A stretch of DNA of 64,000 bases from Thermocaproicibacter sp036260805. GTDB lineage: Bacteria; Bacillota; Clostridia; Oscillospirales; Acutalibacteraceae. The position numbers and the translations under genes were made by a program. The stretch lies in the NCBI GenBank assembly GCA_036260805.1, contig DATALZ010000055.1:1-64000 (forward strand). Direction: 5' to 3'. The notes beneath the pieces are model-generated. The model saw only the letters and a program-made list of their open reading frames with translations, was not told where the DNA came from and ran no database searches. Positions within the stretch are counted from its first letter, which is position 1. Each line of letters starts with the position of its first letter. Shown in pieces: positions 32,504 to 41,212 of the stretch.

Positions 32504-33925
32504 ATGGCAAAGAAAACAGAAAAGGCCGAAAAAATTGATGTGAAGAAGCTGACGGAAGCATTGCTCGTCAACCGGAAAAACGGCTGCCTGCAGGTTTCCG
32601 ACGATAAGATGAAAGAGACCGACAAATACTGCGAAGGTTACAAGGATTTTTTAAACTCGGCAAAGACCGAGCGCGAAGTCGTCACCTACGCGATTGCCGA
32701 AGCGGAAAAAGCGGGTTTTGTCCCGTTCGAAACCGGCAAAAAGTACAAACCGGGCGATAAGGTCTACAGCAACAACCGCGGCAAGGCTATCCTTCTTGCC
32801 GTGATCGGTGAAGAAGGATGCAGCAGCGGCGTCCGCATTGCCGCCGCGCACATCGATTCCCCTCGCCTTGACCTGAAGCCGCATCCGCTGTATGAAAAAG
32901 ACGGCATGTCGCTGTTCAAGACACATTACTACGGCGGAATCAAGAAATACCAGTGGACGACCATCCCGCTCTCCATGCACGGCCGCGTCGTCCTCAAAGA
33001 CGGCACGCGGGTAGACATCACTCTCGGTGAAAACGAAGGCGAGCCGCAGTTCTGCGTGACCGATCTTCTGCCCCATCTTGCGGACGACCAGATGCGCAAA
33101 ACGCTCAACAAAGGCGTCGAAGGCGAGAACCTGAACATCGTCACCGGCAGCCGCCCAGTTCGCGCAGATTCCGGCGACAACCTCGTAAAACTCAACGTTA
33201 TGAAGATTTTGAACGAAAAATACGGCATGACGGAGGAAGACTTCGTTTCCGCCGATTTTGAGTTTGTCCCCGCTTTCAAGGCGGTCGACGTCGGATTCGA
33301 CAAAAGCATGATCGGCGCTTACGGCCATGACGACCGCGTCTGTGCTTACCCGGCCCTGACGGCTGTTCTGGAAGCGAAGAAGCCGAAAAACACAATTGTC
33401 ACTGTGCTGGCAGACCGCGAGGAAATCGGCAGCGTCGGCAACACCGGCCTGAACTCCCAGTTCCTGCGTTACTTCATCGCAGACTTGGCTCAGGCGGAAG
33501 GTCTTGAGGCACGCCATGTTCTCAGCATTTCCAAGTGCCTTTCCGCAGACGTTACGGCGGCCTACGACCCGACTTACTCGGAAGTGTATGAAGCAAACAA
33601 CTCCTGCTACATCAACGGCGGCGTTGGAGTTGCCAAATATACCGGCGGGCGCGGCAAGAACTCAACGAGCGAAGCCTCCGCAGAGTTTGTTTCCGAAGTC
33701 CGCAGCCTGTTTGAAAAGAACGATGTTCTCTGGCAAATCGGCGAAATGGGCAAAGTGGATATCGGCGGCGGCGGAACCGTCGCAATGTATATCGCCGGCC
33801 TGAATGTGGACGTTATCGACATCGGCGTGCCGGTGCTCTCAATGCATTCCCCGTTTGAACTCGTCTCCAAACTGGACATCTACATGACTTACAAGGGCAT
33901 TCAGTCTTTCTACGAAGCAAAATAA
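32504..33925 (+). CDS. M18 family aminopeptidase
   Basis: 473 residues with AAAAGGAG upstream. The metal-binding features of M18 (aspartyl-type) are visible: AAHIDSPRLDLKPHPLYE (first His/Asp), GYGHDDRV-like stretch YGHDDRVCAYPAL, ADREEIGSVGNTG (Glu pair) and VLSMHSPFEL near the end (final His). It removes N-terminal residues from peptides in the cytoplasm. The long form, starting with a Lys-rich segment, is typical of Clostridia. Confidence 0.94.
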   Translation: MAKKTEKAEKIDVKKLTEALLVNRKNGCLQVSDDKMKETDKYCEGYKDFLNSAKTEREVVTYAIAEAEKAGFVPFETGKKYKPGDKVYSNNRGKAILLAVIGEEGCSSGVRIAAAHIDSPRLDLKPHPLYEKDGMSLFKTHYYGGIKKYQWTTIPLSMHGRVVLKDGTRVDITLGENEGEPQFCVTDLLPHLADDQMRKTLNKGVEGENLNIVTGSRPVRADSGDNLVKLNVMKILNEKYGMTEEDFVSADFEFVPAFKAVDVGFDKSMIGAYGHDDRVCAYPALTAVLEAKKPKNTIVTVLADREEIGSVGNTGLNSQFLRYFIADLAQAEGLEARHVLSISKCLSADVTAAYDPTYSEVYEANNSCYINGGVGVAKYTGGRGKNSTSEASAEFVSEVRSLFEKNDVLWQIGEMGKVDIGGGGTVAMYIAGLNVDVIDIGVPVLSMHSPFELVSKLDIYMTYKGIQSFYEAK

Positions 33926-33936
33926 CGCAAATGACA

Positions 33937-33981
33937 AAAGAGAGCCTCTCACGAAATTCATCGCGGGATGCTCTCTTTTTG
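33937..33981 (+). terminator. Terminator after the M18 peptidase gene
   Basis: AAAGAGAGC pairs with GCTCTCTTT across an interrupted stem, followed by T residues. Confidence 0.7.
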
Positions 33982-33991
33982 TAAATTTAAG

Positions 33992-34030
33992 ACTGCCACT
34001 CGCTGGAATCGCATCCCAGTGAATGGCAGT
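33992..34030 (-). terminator. Probable terminator of thrS
   Basis: ACTGCCA and TGGCAGT pair, with an inner CTGG/CCAG stem. The minus-strand tail after the stem is only moderately T-rich, so strength is uncertain. Confidence 0.5.
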
Positions 34031-34041
34031 TTTCGTAAAGA

Positions 34042-35982
34042 TTAATCGATTGCTTTTGTTCTGACTTCTTCCTGAGCCTTGGCGAGGAATTCATCCAGCA
34101 TCATGGAACCGAGGTCTCCGGCCTTGCGGCTGCGGACGGAAACGGTGCCGCTTTCCACTTCCTTGTCACCGACAACCAGCATATAAGGAATTTTCTGCAG
34201 CTGAGCTTCACGAATCTTGTAGCCGATCTTTTCGCTGCGGGTATCGTTGATTACGCGCAGTCCTGCGGCCTGAAGCTTCTCTGTAATCTCCGCTGCTTTC
34301 TCGTGCAGACGGTCGCTGATCGGCAGAACTCTTACCTGCTCGGGCATCAGCCACATAGGCAGTGCGCCGGCGTACTTTTCAATCAGCAGGGCAAGCGTAC
34401 GCTCATAGCATCCGATGGAAGTACGGTGAATGATATACGGGTTCTTCTTTTTGCCGTCAACATCCACATATTCCATGCCGAATTTTTCAGCGAGCATCTG
34501 GTCAATCTGAATGGTAATGAGTGTGTCTTCCTTGCCGAACACATTCTTGATCTGAATGTCAAGCTTCGGGCCATAGAATGCCGCTTCGCCGACGCCCTCT
34601 TTGAACGGGATGTTCAGGTGAGTCAGAATCTTGCGCATAACGCCCTGCGCTTCATCCCACTGTTCCTGCGTGCCGATATATTTTGCGCGGTCGTTCGGGT
34701 CCCACAAGGAGAAACGGTAGGATACATCCTCGTAAAGGCCGAGCGTTTTCAGCATGAAAATTGCAAGTTCCAGGCAGTTTTTGAATTCCTGCTCCAGCTG
34801 AGCCGGCGTGCACATCAGGTGGCCTTCGGAGATTGTGAACTGCCTTACGCGGATAAGGCCGTGCATCTCACCGGATGCCTCGTTGCGGAACAGTGTGGAT
34901 GTTTCATTGTAACGAAGCGGAAGGTCACGGTAAGAGCGCTGCTTATTCAGGTAGCACTGATACTGGAACGGGCATGTCATTGGGCGGAGCGCGAAAACTT
35001 CGTCATCCTTCTCCGGATCGCCGAGGACAAACATGCCGTCGCGGTAATGATCCCAGTGGCCGGAAAGCTTATACAGGTCGCTCTTTGCCATATACGGAGT
35101 CTTCGTCAGCAGCCAGCCGCGCTTTTGCTCCTCGTCTTCCACAAAGCGCTGCAGAAGCTGAATGACACGTGCTCCGTTCGGCAGAAGAATCGGGAGTCCC
35201 TGGCCGATGAGGTCGCTTGTGGTAAAGTAGCCGAGCTGTCTGCCAAGCACGTTGTGGTCGCGCTTCTTTGCTTCTTCCATTTTTGCAAGGTAATCTTCCA
35301 GTTCGCTGCTCTTTGGGAACGAAATGCCGTAAACGCGCTGGAGCATCTTATTCTTGGCATCGCCGCGCCAGTAGGCTGCGGTTGCCTGAGTCAGCTTAAC
35401 CGCCTTCACATGGCCGGTACTCATCAGGTGAGGGCCTGCGCAAAGATCAACATAATCACCCTGCTTGTAGAAGCTGATCTTCTCGCCTTTGCCGGCGTGC
35501 TCCTGAATCAGTTCTACCTTATATTTCTGGCTTTCCTTCTTCATGAGGTCGATTGCAGCGTCCGGGTCAAGCTCAAAGCGTTCCAGAGGGATATCCTCTT
35601 TGATGATCTTCTTCATTTCCGCTTCAATGGCCTTCATATCGTCCGGGGTCAAAGTGCGCGGAAGGTCAAAGTCGTAATAAAAACCGTCTTCAATTGCGGG
35701 GCCGATGGCAAAACCGGCGTCCGGGAACAATTTTTTCACTGCCTGCGCCATAATATGCGAGGTTGTATGCCAATAGGCTTTTTTGCCTTCTTCGTCATCA
35801 AATGTGAGGATCTGCAGTTCGCAGTCCTTTGTCACCGGAGTGCGGAGATCCACCGTTTTTCCGTCCAGTTTCCCTGCACAGGCGGCTTTATAAAGTCCTG
35901 CGCCGAGTGACCGGGCTATTTCGGCAACTGTTGTGCCGTTTTCAAATTCCCTTACATCGCCTTTCAGGCTGACCTTTACCAT
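34042..35982 (-). CDS. thrS: Threonyl-tRNA synthetase
   Basis: 646 residues: TGS domain at the N-terminus (MVKVSLKGDVREFENGTTVA), second editing domain with HTTSHIMAQAVK (HxxxH), class II catalytic core with GHWDHYRDGMFVL, and C-terminal anticodon domain. It charges tRNA-Thr. Upstream on the same strand is a T-box leader ending in an attenuator, so expression should rise when uncharged tRNA-Thr builds up. Confidence 0.97.
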   Translation of the reverse strand: MVKVSLKGDVREFENGTTVAEIARSLGAGLYKAACAGKLDGKTVDLRTPVTKDCELQILTFDDEEGKKAYWHTTSHIMAQAVKKLFPDAGFAIGPAIEDGFYYDFDLPRTLTPDDMKAIEAEMKKIIKEDIPLERFELDPDAAIDLMKKESQKYKVELIQEHAGKGEKISFYKQGDYVDLCAGPHLMSTGHVKAVKLTQATAAYWRGDAKNKMLQRVYGISFPKSSELEDYLAKMEEAKKRDHNVLGRQLGYFTTSDLIGQGLPILLPNGARVIQLLQRFVEDEEQKRGWLLTKTPYMAKSDLYKLSGHWDHYRDGMFVLGDPEKDDEVFALRPMTCPFQYQCYLNKQRSYRDLPLRYNETSTLFRNEASGEMHGLIRVRQFTISEGHLMCTPAQLEQEFKNCLELAIFMLKTLGLYEDVSYRFSLWDPNDRAKYIGTQEQWDEAQGVMRKILTHLNIPFKEGVGEAAFYGPKLDIQIKNVFGKEDTLITIQIDQMLAEKFGMEYVDVDGKKKNPYIIHRTSIGCYERTLALLIEKYAGALPMWLMPEQVRVLPISDRLHEKAAEITEKLQAAGLRVINDTRSEKIGYKIREAQLQKIPYMLVVGDKEVESGTVSVRSRKAGDLGSMMLDEFLAKAQEEVRTKAID

Positions 35983-36026
35983 TGCATGTCCACTCCTTAA
36001 TAATATAATAAATTAAACTACAAAAT

Positions 36027-36292
36027 AAAAAAAGCCTTACCCCAATATGGGGTAAGGCTGTAAGCTTACGGTTCCACCCAATTCCAGCAGGATCTTTTGG
36101 CTCCTGCCCTCATTTGTGCGGCTGTAACGGTGCCGGCCGGCGCGCCTTTTGCAGAAATGCTTCGGCGTACACTCGGAGGCGGTAGCACTTCATTTCTTCT
36201 GCCGCGAACGCTTTCAGCTTATAACATTCGCTCTCTGCTGCATCTGCAATGTGGCTTCCTCGTCAATGCTTTTTGTTATTCAACTTTCTGTT
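36027..36292 (-). promoter_or_regulatory. T-box leader of thrS
   Basis: The minus-strand leader holds the conserved T-box (AATTGGGTGGAACCG at about 36068-36082), AGAGAGC of the AG/GA kink near 36232, and a terminator stem GCCTTACCCC/GGGGTAAGGC at 36034-36058 with seven following T. A Thr codon ACC at 36181-36183 in GCTACCGCC is a good specifier candidate. Uncharged tRNA-Thr would stabilise the antiterminator. Confidence 0.88.
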
Positions 36293-36298
36293 TGCCCT

Positions 36299-36327
36299 AT
36301 CATATCACCACCCGAATTGCTTGTCAA
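36299..36327 (-). promoter_or_regulatory. SigmaA promoter of the thrS leader
   Basis: Minus strand TTGACA (36322-36327), 17-base spacer, TATGAT (36299-36304). This puts the start of the T-box RNA near 36292. Confidence 0.85.
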
Positions 36328-36425
36328 GTACAGAGATTTTCTAAAATTTCGGTGTTATTGCTATTTTCACAAATTATTCTGTCGAAATTGTATAGATATG
36401 TTATACCCGAATGCAAGTAATTTTC

Positions 36426-36455
36426 TTGACATGATGGCATAAAAAGTTATACAAT
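36426..36455 (+). promoter_or_regulatory. Promoter of rny
   Basis: TTGACA at 36426-36431 and TATACA/TACAAT at 36448-36455 (16-18 base spacer), about 100 bases before rny. Confidence 0.7.
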
Positions 36456-36556
36456 TAGTTTTATGATGCACGAATATGCATTAACTGAACCTGCATACCT
36501 ATTTTTCTGTAATTTAAAATGATTTAAAACGTAAAACAACAGGGAGGTGCCAACAT

Positions 36557-38116
36557 TTGCAAGTCAATATAGCTGTATGTATACTCATTGCGGTTGCATG
36601 CGCGGCTGCTGCGGGAGTAATCTGTTTCTTTCTTGGCGTGAATCACCGCAGGAAAACCGCTGAATATACCATCGGTTCAGCAGAACAGGAAGCAAAACGA
36701 ATTGTAAGTGACGCCATTAAAACGGCGGAAGCAAAAAAGAAAGAAGCGATTCTCGAAGGGAAAGATGAAATCCATCGCCAGCGCACCGAATCGGAGCGTG
36801 AACTGAACGACCGCAGGAAAGAAGTTCAGCGCCAGGAGCGCCGGATGCAGCAAAAAGAAGAAACGCTCGACAAAAAGATGGAAGGCCTTGAGGCCAAAGA
36901 GGAAATCCTTAACAATAAAAACAAACAGGCTGAGGATCGCCTTGCCGAAGCGGAAACGTTGAAGAAAAGCCAGTTTGATATGCTGGAGCGCATTTCCGGC
37001 TTCACCATGGAGCAGGCAAAGGATTACCTGCTGAATAACCTTGACAATGAACTGACCCACGAAAAAGCCGTCAAGCTGATGGAATTCGAACAGCAGACGC
37101 GTGAAGAAGCCGATAAATCGGCGCGCGAAATCATTTCCACCGCCATTCAGCGCTGCGCTGCGGACCATGTGGCAGAAGCAACAATTTCCGTTGTGCCGTT
37201 GCCGAACGATGAAATGAAAGGCCGCATTATCGGCCGCGAAGGCAGAAACATCCGCGCAATTGAAACCATGACGGGCGTAGACCTGATTATTGACGATACG
37301 CCGGAAGCAATTACCCTTTCGTGCTTTGAGCCGGTTCGCCGCGAAGTGGCGCGCATCGCGCTCGAGCGCCTGATTGCCGACGGACGCATCCATCCGGCGA
37401 GGATTGAAGAAACCATTGAAAAGGCCCGCCGCGAAGTAGACGCCACCATTAAGCAGGAAGGCGAACACGCGGTACTCGAAGCCGGAGTCAACGGAATTCA
37501 CCCGGAGCTGGTAAAACTGCTCGGAAGACTGCGTTACCGCACAAGCTACGGCCAGAACGTACTGAACCACTCGCTGGAAGTTTCCTACCTAGCCGGCATG
37601 ATGGCCTCAGAATTGGGAATCGACCCGGTGATCGCGCGCAGAGCAGGACTGCTGCACGATATCGGCAAATCGCTTGACCACGAAATCGAAGGCTCGCATG
37701 TTGATATCGGCGTAGATGTGGCCCGTAAATACAAGGAAAGCGACGCAATTATCCACGCGATTCAGGCTCACCATGGCGACGTTGAAGCCAAGACTGTTGC
37801 GGCTTGTCTCGTACAGGCAGCCGATGCAATCAGTGCAGCGAGACCTGGAGCGCGCCGTGAAAACCTTGAGAACTATATCAAGAGGCTTGAAAAACTGGAA
37901 GAAGTCGCTTCATCATTTGAAGGTGTTGACCGCAGTTTTGCAATTCAGGCAGGCCGCGAAATCCGCATCATGGTAAAACCGGAAGTCGTCAGCGACGACA
38001 ACATGGTTCTTCTCGCAAGAGATATCTGCAAAAAAATTGAAAGCGACCTTGAATACCCGGGACAGATCAAGGTAAACATTATAAGGGAAAGCCGCGCTAT
38101 TGAATACGCGAAGTAA
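36557..38116 (+). CDS. rny: Ribonuclease Y
   Basis: 519 residues from a TTG start with GGGAGGTG seven bases upstream. The N-terminal membrane helix (AVCILIAVACAAAAGVICFF) is followed by a long coiled coil (to about residue 150), a KH domain (GRIIGREGRNIRAIETMTGV) and an HD domain with HDIGK. It is the membrane-bound endonuclease that starts mRNA decay in Gram-positives. ymdB follows, as in Bacillus. Confidence 0.97.
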   Translation: MQVNIAVCILIAVACAAAAGVICFFLGVNHRRKTAEYTIGSAEQEAKRIVSDAIKTAEAKKKEAILEGKDEIHRQRTESERELNDRRKEVQRQERRMQQKEETLDKKMEGLEAKEEILNNKNKQAEDRLAEAETLKKSQFDMLERISGFTMEQAKDYLLNNLDNELTHEKAVKLMEFEQQTREEADKSAREIISTAIQRCAADHVAEATISVVPLPNDEMKGRIIGREGRNIRAIETMTGVDLIIDDTPEAITLSCFEPVRREVARIALERLIADGRIHPARIEETIEKARREVDATIKQEGEHAVLEAGVNGIHPELVKLLGRLRYRTSYGQNVLNHSLEVSYLAGMMASELGIDPVIARRAGLLHDIGKSLDHEIEGSHVDIGVDVARKYKESDAIIHAIQAHHGDVEAKTVAACLVQAADAISAARPGARRENLENYIKRLEKLEEVASSFEGVDRSFAIQAGREIRIMVKPEVVSDDNMVLLARDICKKIESDLEYPGQIKVNIIRESRAIEYAK

Positions 38117-38129
38117 AAATTGAAACGCC

Positions 38130-38157
38130 GAGGGGAACAGAACTCTGTTCCCCTCTT
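38130..38157 (+). terminator. Hairpin between rny and ymdB
   Basis: GAGGGGAACAG and CTGTTCCCCTC form an 11-pair perfect stem with a four-base loop, but only a weak T tail. It may partly terminate or protect the rny mRNA. Confidence 0.5.
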
Positions 38158-38180
38158 ACTATTTCAGAAAGGGTCTTTCG

Positions 38181-38948
38181 ATGAATATTCTTGCAATCGG
38201 CGACGTAGTCGGCAGCATCGGCTGCCGGTTCCTGCGCAGCCACCTCCCTACACTTAAAAAGATGAAGGCAATTGATCTTGTTATCGTAAACGGTGAAAAC
38301 TCCGCCGACGGCAACGGTCTTACTCCTGTTTCCGTCCAGTACCTTCTGGACAGCGGCGCAGACGTTGTTACATCGGGCAACCACAGCTTCCGGCGCAAGG
38401 AAAGCTACAGCCTGTACGACTCCTGCGAAACGCTGCTCCGCCCCGCAAATTTTCCCCCTTCCGCGCCCGGCAAGGGGTTCTGCATTGTAGATATGGGCCG
38501 CATTCAGGTGGGCGTGATCAATCTGATGGGCGTCGTCTATATGGAAAGCATGGAGTCTCCGTTCGATTGTGCAGACAGGATTCTTGCAAAGGGCATGCCG
38601 AAGATTACACTCGTTGATTTTCATGCTGAGGCAACGGGAGAAAAGCGTTCCTTCGGTTATTACCTCGACGGGCGTGTTTCCGCCGTATTCGGCACGCATA
38701 CCCATGTGCAGACGGCGGATGAGTGCGTGCTGCCGAACGGAACCGGCTATATTTCAGACCTTGGAATGACCGGGCCGATTCAATCCGTCCTCGGTGTGAA
38801 GCCGGAGATTGTCATCCAGAAAATGCGTACGAAAATGCCGGTTCGGTTCGACCTTGCGGATGGCGACTGCAAAATTAACGGCGTTATTTTCAATATTGAC
38901 GAAAGCACAGGAAAAACGATTTCCGTCGAAAGATTGGATATTATGTAA
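38181..38948 (+). CDS. ymdB: YmdB-type metallophosphoesterase
   Basis: 255 residues. The calcineurin-like metal site is seen as NILAIGDVVGSIG (Asp), NGENSADGNG, SGNHSF (Asn-His) and VDFHAEATGEK, with FGTHTHVQTAD last. This is the TIGR00282/YmdB family, a phosphodiesterase acting on 2',3'-cyclic nucleotides and biofilm/motility control in Bacillus. The rny-ymdB order is conserved there. Confidence 0.94.
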   Translation: MNILAIGDVVGSIGCRFLRSHLPTLKKMKAIDLVIVNGENSADGNGLTPVSVQYLLDSGADVVTSGNHSFRRKESYSLYDSCETLLRPANFPPSAPGKGFCIVDMGRIQVGVINLMGVVYMESMESPFDCADRILAKGMPKITLVDFHAEATGEKRSFGYYLDGRVSAVFGTHTHVQTADECVLPNGTGYISDLGMTGPIQSVLGVKPEIVIQKMRTKMPVRFDLADGDCKINGVIFNIDESTGKTISVERLDIM

Positions 38949-39007
38949 AAGTTTGTAACGTTTCGACAGTATATTTGCATAAAATAATATTTTTTTATAA
39001 ATAACCC

Positions 39008-39054
39008 TTGCAATTTTTTCTTTTTCGATTTATTATGATGATACAACATCATAA
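39008..39054 (+). promoter_or_regulatory. Promoter and palindromic operator of spoVS
   Basis: TTGCAA (39008-39013), 17-base spacer, TATTAT (39031-39036). A perfect inverted repeat TTATGATG/CATCATAA at 39033-39054 overlaps the -10 box and start site, so a repressor could sit there. Not the usual sigmaH pattern. Confidence 0.6.
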
Positions 39055-39075
39055 TTCTTTATTGGGGGATAGACT

Positions 39076-39336
39076 ATGGAAATACTTAAGGTATCATCAA
39101 AATCAGCGCCAAATTCCGTAGCCGGCGCAGTTGCAGGAGTTATCAGGGAATCCGGATCAGTAGAACTTCAGGCAGTAGGAGCCGGTGCCACAAATCAGGC
39201 TATTAAAGCCATAGCTATCGCGCGCGGTTATCTTGCACCTTCCGGTATCGACGCCGTGTGTACTCCAGCTTTTGCCAGCGTTACGATTGACGGCGAAGAA
39301 CGGACCGCAATTAAACTGATTGTTGAACCCAGGTAG
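39076..39336 (+). CDS. spoVS: Stage V sporulation protein S
   Basis: 86 residues, nearly the canonical SpoVS sequence (MEILKVSSKSAPNSVAGAVA and GAGATNQAIKAIAIARGYLA). It is a small Alba-like nucleic-acid-binding protein needed for late sporulation in Bacillus and is evidence for a spore-forming lineage. A single gene with own terminator; ribosome binding site TTGGGGGA. Confidence 0.97.
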   Translation: MEILKVSSKSAPNSVAGAVAGVIRESGSVELQAVGAGATNQAIKAIAIARGYLAPSGIDAVCTPAFASVTIDGEERTAIKLIVEPR

Positions 39337-39346
39337 ACACCAACTG

Positions 39347-39378
39347 TATCCTCACGCAAAGCGTGAGGATATTTTTTT
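39347..39378 (+). terminator. Terminator of spoVS
   Basis: TATCCTCACGC and GCGTGAGGATA pair around AAA with a following run of seven T. Confidence 0.9.
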
Positions 39379-39424
39379 GTCTATCGGTTATGCTTTTTCA
39401 GAGGACCCGCATTCTATTTTAAGA

Positions 39425-39453
39425 TTGAATCAATCGACACGGTATGGTATAAT
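39425..39453 (+). promoter_or_regulatory. Promoter of the FakA-like gene
   Basis: TTGAAT (39425-39430), 17-base spacer, TATAAT (39448-39453), about 65 bases before the GTG start. Confidence 0.75.
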
Positions 39454-39519
39454 AACAGAATCAGAAAGTATCGATGCGGTGCAACATTACCGCTTTTTTA
39501 TTCGAGGGAGTGCTGAAAA

Positions 39520-41187
39520 GTGATTAACGGAACCGACCTGAAAAAGGCAATTATTTCGGGCGCTAATAATGTTCTGAAGTATAGATCCTCGGTAGACGAA
39601 TTAAATATTTTCCCTGTTCCGGACGGAGACACAGGAACAAATATGTCCATGACAATCGGCTCTGCGAAGCAGGAGCTTGCAAAAAGCGAAAGCACATCCG
39701 CCGCCGAGGTCACACACATTGCCGCAGGCGCTATGCTGCGCGGTGCAAGGGGCAATTCCGGCGTAATACTCTCCATTCTGTTCCGCGGCTTTTCCAAGGG
39801 CCTGGAAGGCAAGGACTCCGTGAACGGAAACGACCTTGTCAATGCACTCGGCATTGGCGTGGAAGCCGCATACAAAGCCGTTATGAAACCAACGGAAGGA
39901 ACCATACTGACCGTATCCCGCATGGGCTGCGAAGCGGGAAAAGCGGCTGCGCAGGACGACAGCGACCCGATTGCCGTTTGGCAGGCAGTGTGCAGCGGCG
40001 CCGAAGAAGCCCTGAAACAGACACCGGAACTTCTTCCCGTCCTGAAGCGAGCGGGTGTTGTAGATGCAGGCGGAAAAGGACTTTGCCTCATATTCGAAGG
40101 AATGCTGAGCGTTATGCGTGACGACGTAATGATAGAAGAGGATACACAGGCTGCGAATCCGCAGGCGGACGACTTTTTCCGGAATGCCGCAGCGGAATTC
40201 GACCAGGAAATCCACTTTACCTACTGCACGGAGTTTATCGTCGGCCGTAACCCGGCATGCACGAAAGATCCGTCGGAACTGCGCACTTTCCTTGAGACAA
40301 TGGGTGACTGTGTACTTGTTGTAGATGATGAAGAAATCATCAAGGTGCATGTCCACACCGAAGATCCAGGCAATGCGCTGGAAGCCGGTTTGGCATTCGG
40401 GCAGCTGCTTACCGTAAAGATTGAAAATATGAAAGAGCAGCACCGTAAAGCCGCCGAAGCAAACGAAGCTGCGAAACCTAAGGAAGAAGTAGCTGCTCCC
40501 GAACCGGCGGAACCTGTAGAAGAAATCGGCTTTACCGCCGTTGCAGCCGGAGAAGGGCTGAAAACTCTTTTTACCGACCTCGGATGCGGGCAGGTCGTAA
40601 GCGGCGGACAGACCATGAACCCGAGCACCGAGCAGCTCACGGCGGCGGTCCTTGCCACGCCGGCGAAGACAGTAATGATTCTGCCGAACAATAAGAACAT
40701 TATTCTTGCAGCGGAACAGGTTGTTCCCCTTGTGACGGATCGAAAAGTGATTGTTCTGCCGACCCGTACCATTCCACAGGGCCTTTCGGCGCTGCTCTCC
40801 TATAATTCAGAAGTTTCCGCCGAAGAAAACGCAACCGGCATGATGGAAGCAGCATCTGCCGTAAGCACCGGCACCGTGACCTACGCGGCACGGGATTCCG
40901 AATTCGGCGGGCGCAAAATTCACAAAGACGATGTAATGGGCCTCGTGAACGGCAAACTGGAATTGGTTGACCATAACAAGGATATCATCCACGTCTGCAC
41001 CAAACTGGTGCGTTCCATGGTAAGCCGCATCACTTCTTTCGTTACGCTGATTTACGGCGCTGATATTTCAGAAGAGATTGCAAACGAAACTTACAACCAG
41101 ATTAAATCGAAACTCGGCGGTGACGTTGAGGTCACGCTTGTGAACGGCGGACAGCCGGTATATTATTTCATCGTTTCCGTAGAATGA
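39520..41187 (+). CDS. DAK2-domain fatty acid kinase FakA-like protein (YloV)
   Basis: 555 residues from GTG after GAGGGAG. The N-terminal DAK2 domain has FPVPDGDTGTNMSMTIG and GARGNSGVILSILFRG, the ATP/Mg site shared with dihydroxyacetone kinases. The middle has an Ala/Glu-rich linker (residues 310-335), and a C-terminal domain follows. FakA phosphorylates fatty acids carried by FakB (DegV) proteins. The Asp23-type gene that often precedes it is absent. recG follows, as in Bacillus. Confidence 0.93.
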   Translation: MINGTDLKKAIISGANNVLKYRSSVDELNIFPVPDGDTGTNMSMTIGSAKQELAKSESTSAAEVTHIAAGAMLRGARGNSGVILSILFRGFSKGLEGKDSVNGNDLVNALGIGVEAAYKAVMKPTEGTILTVSRMGCEAGKAAAQDDSDPIAVWQAVCSGAEEALKQTPELLPVLKRAGVVDAGGKGLCLIFEGMLSVMRDDVMIEEDTQAANPQADDFFRNAAAEFDQEIHFTYCTEFIVGRNPACTKDPSELRTFLETMGDCVLVVDDEEIIKVHVHTEDPGNALEAGLAFGQLLTVKIENMKEQHRKAAEANEAAKPKEEVAAPEPAEPVEEIGFTAVAAGEGLKTLFTDLGCGQVVSGGQTMNPSTEQLTAAVLATPAKTVMILPNNKNIILAAEQVVPLVTDRKVIVLPTRTIPQGLSALLSYNSEVSAEENATGMMEAASAVSTGTVTYAARDSEFGGRKIHKDDVMGLVNGKLELVDHNKDIIHVCTKLVRSMVSRITSFVTLIYGADISEEIANETYNQIKSKLGGDVEVTLVNGGQPVYYFIVSVE

Positions 41188-41212
41188 ATGTTTGAAAGGA
41201 TGGTCATAGACA

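Noticed and set aside
34303..35910. Long plus-strand open frame of 535 codons
   Set aside because: It lies wholly antisense to thrS, lacks a ribosome binding site and has the Cys/His/Val/Phe-rich composition of a shadow frame.
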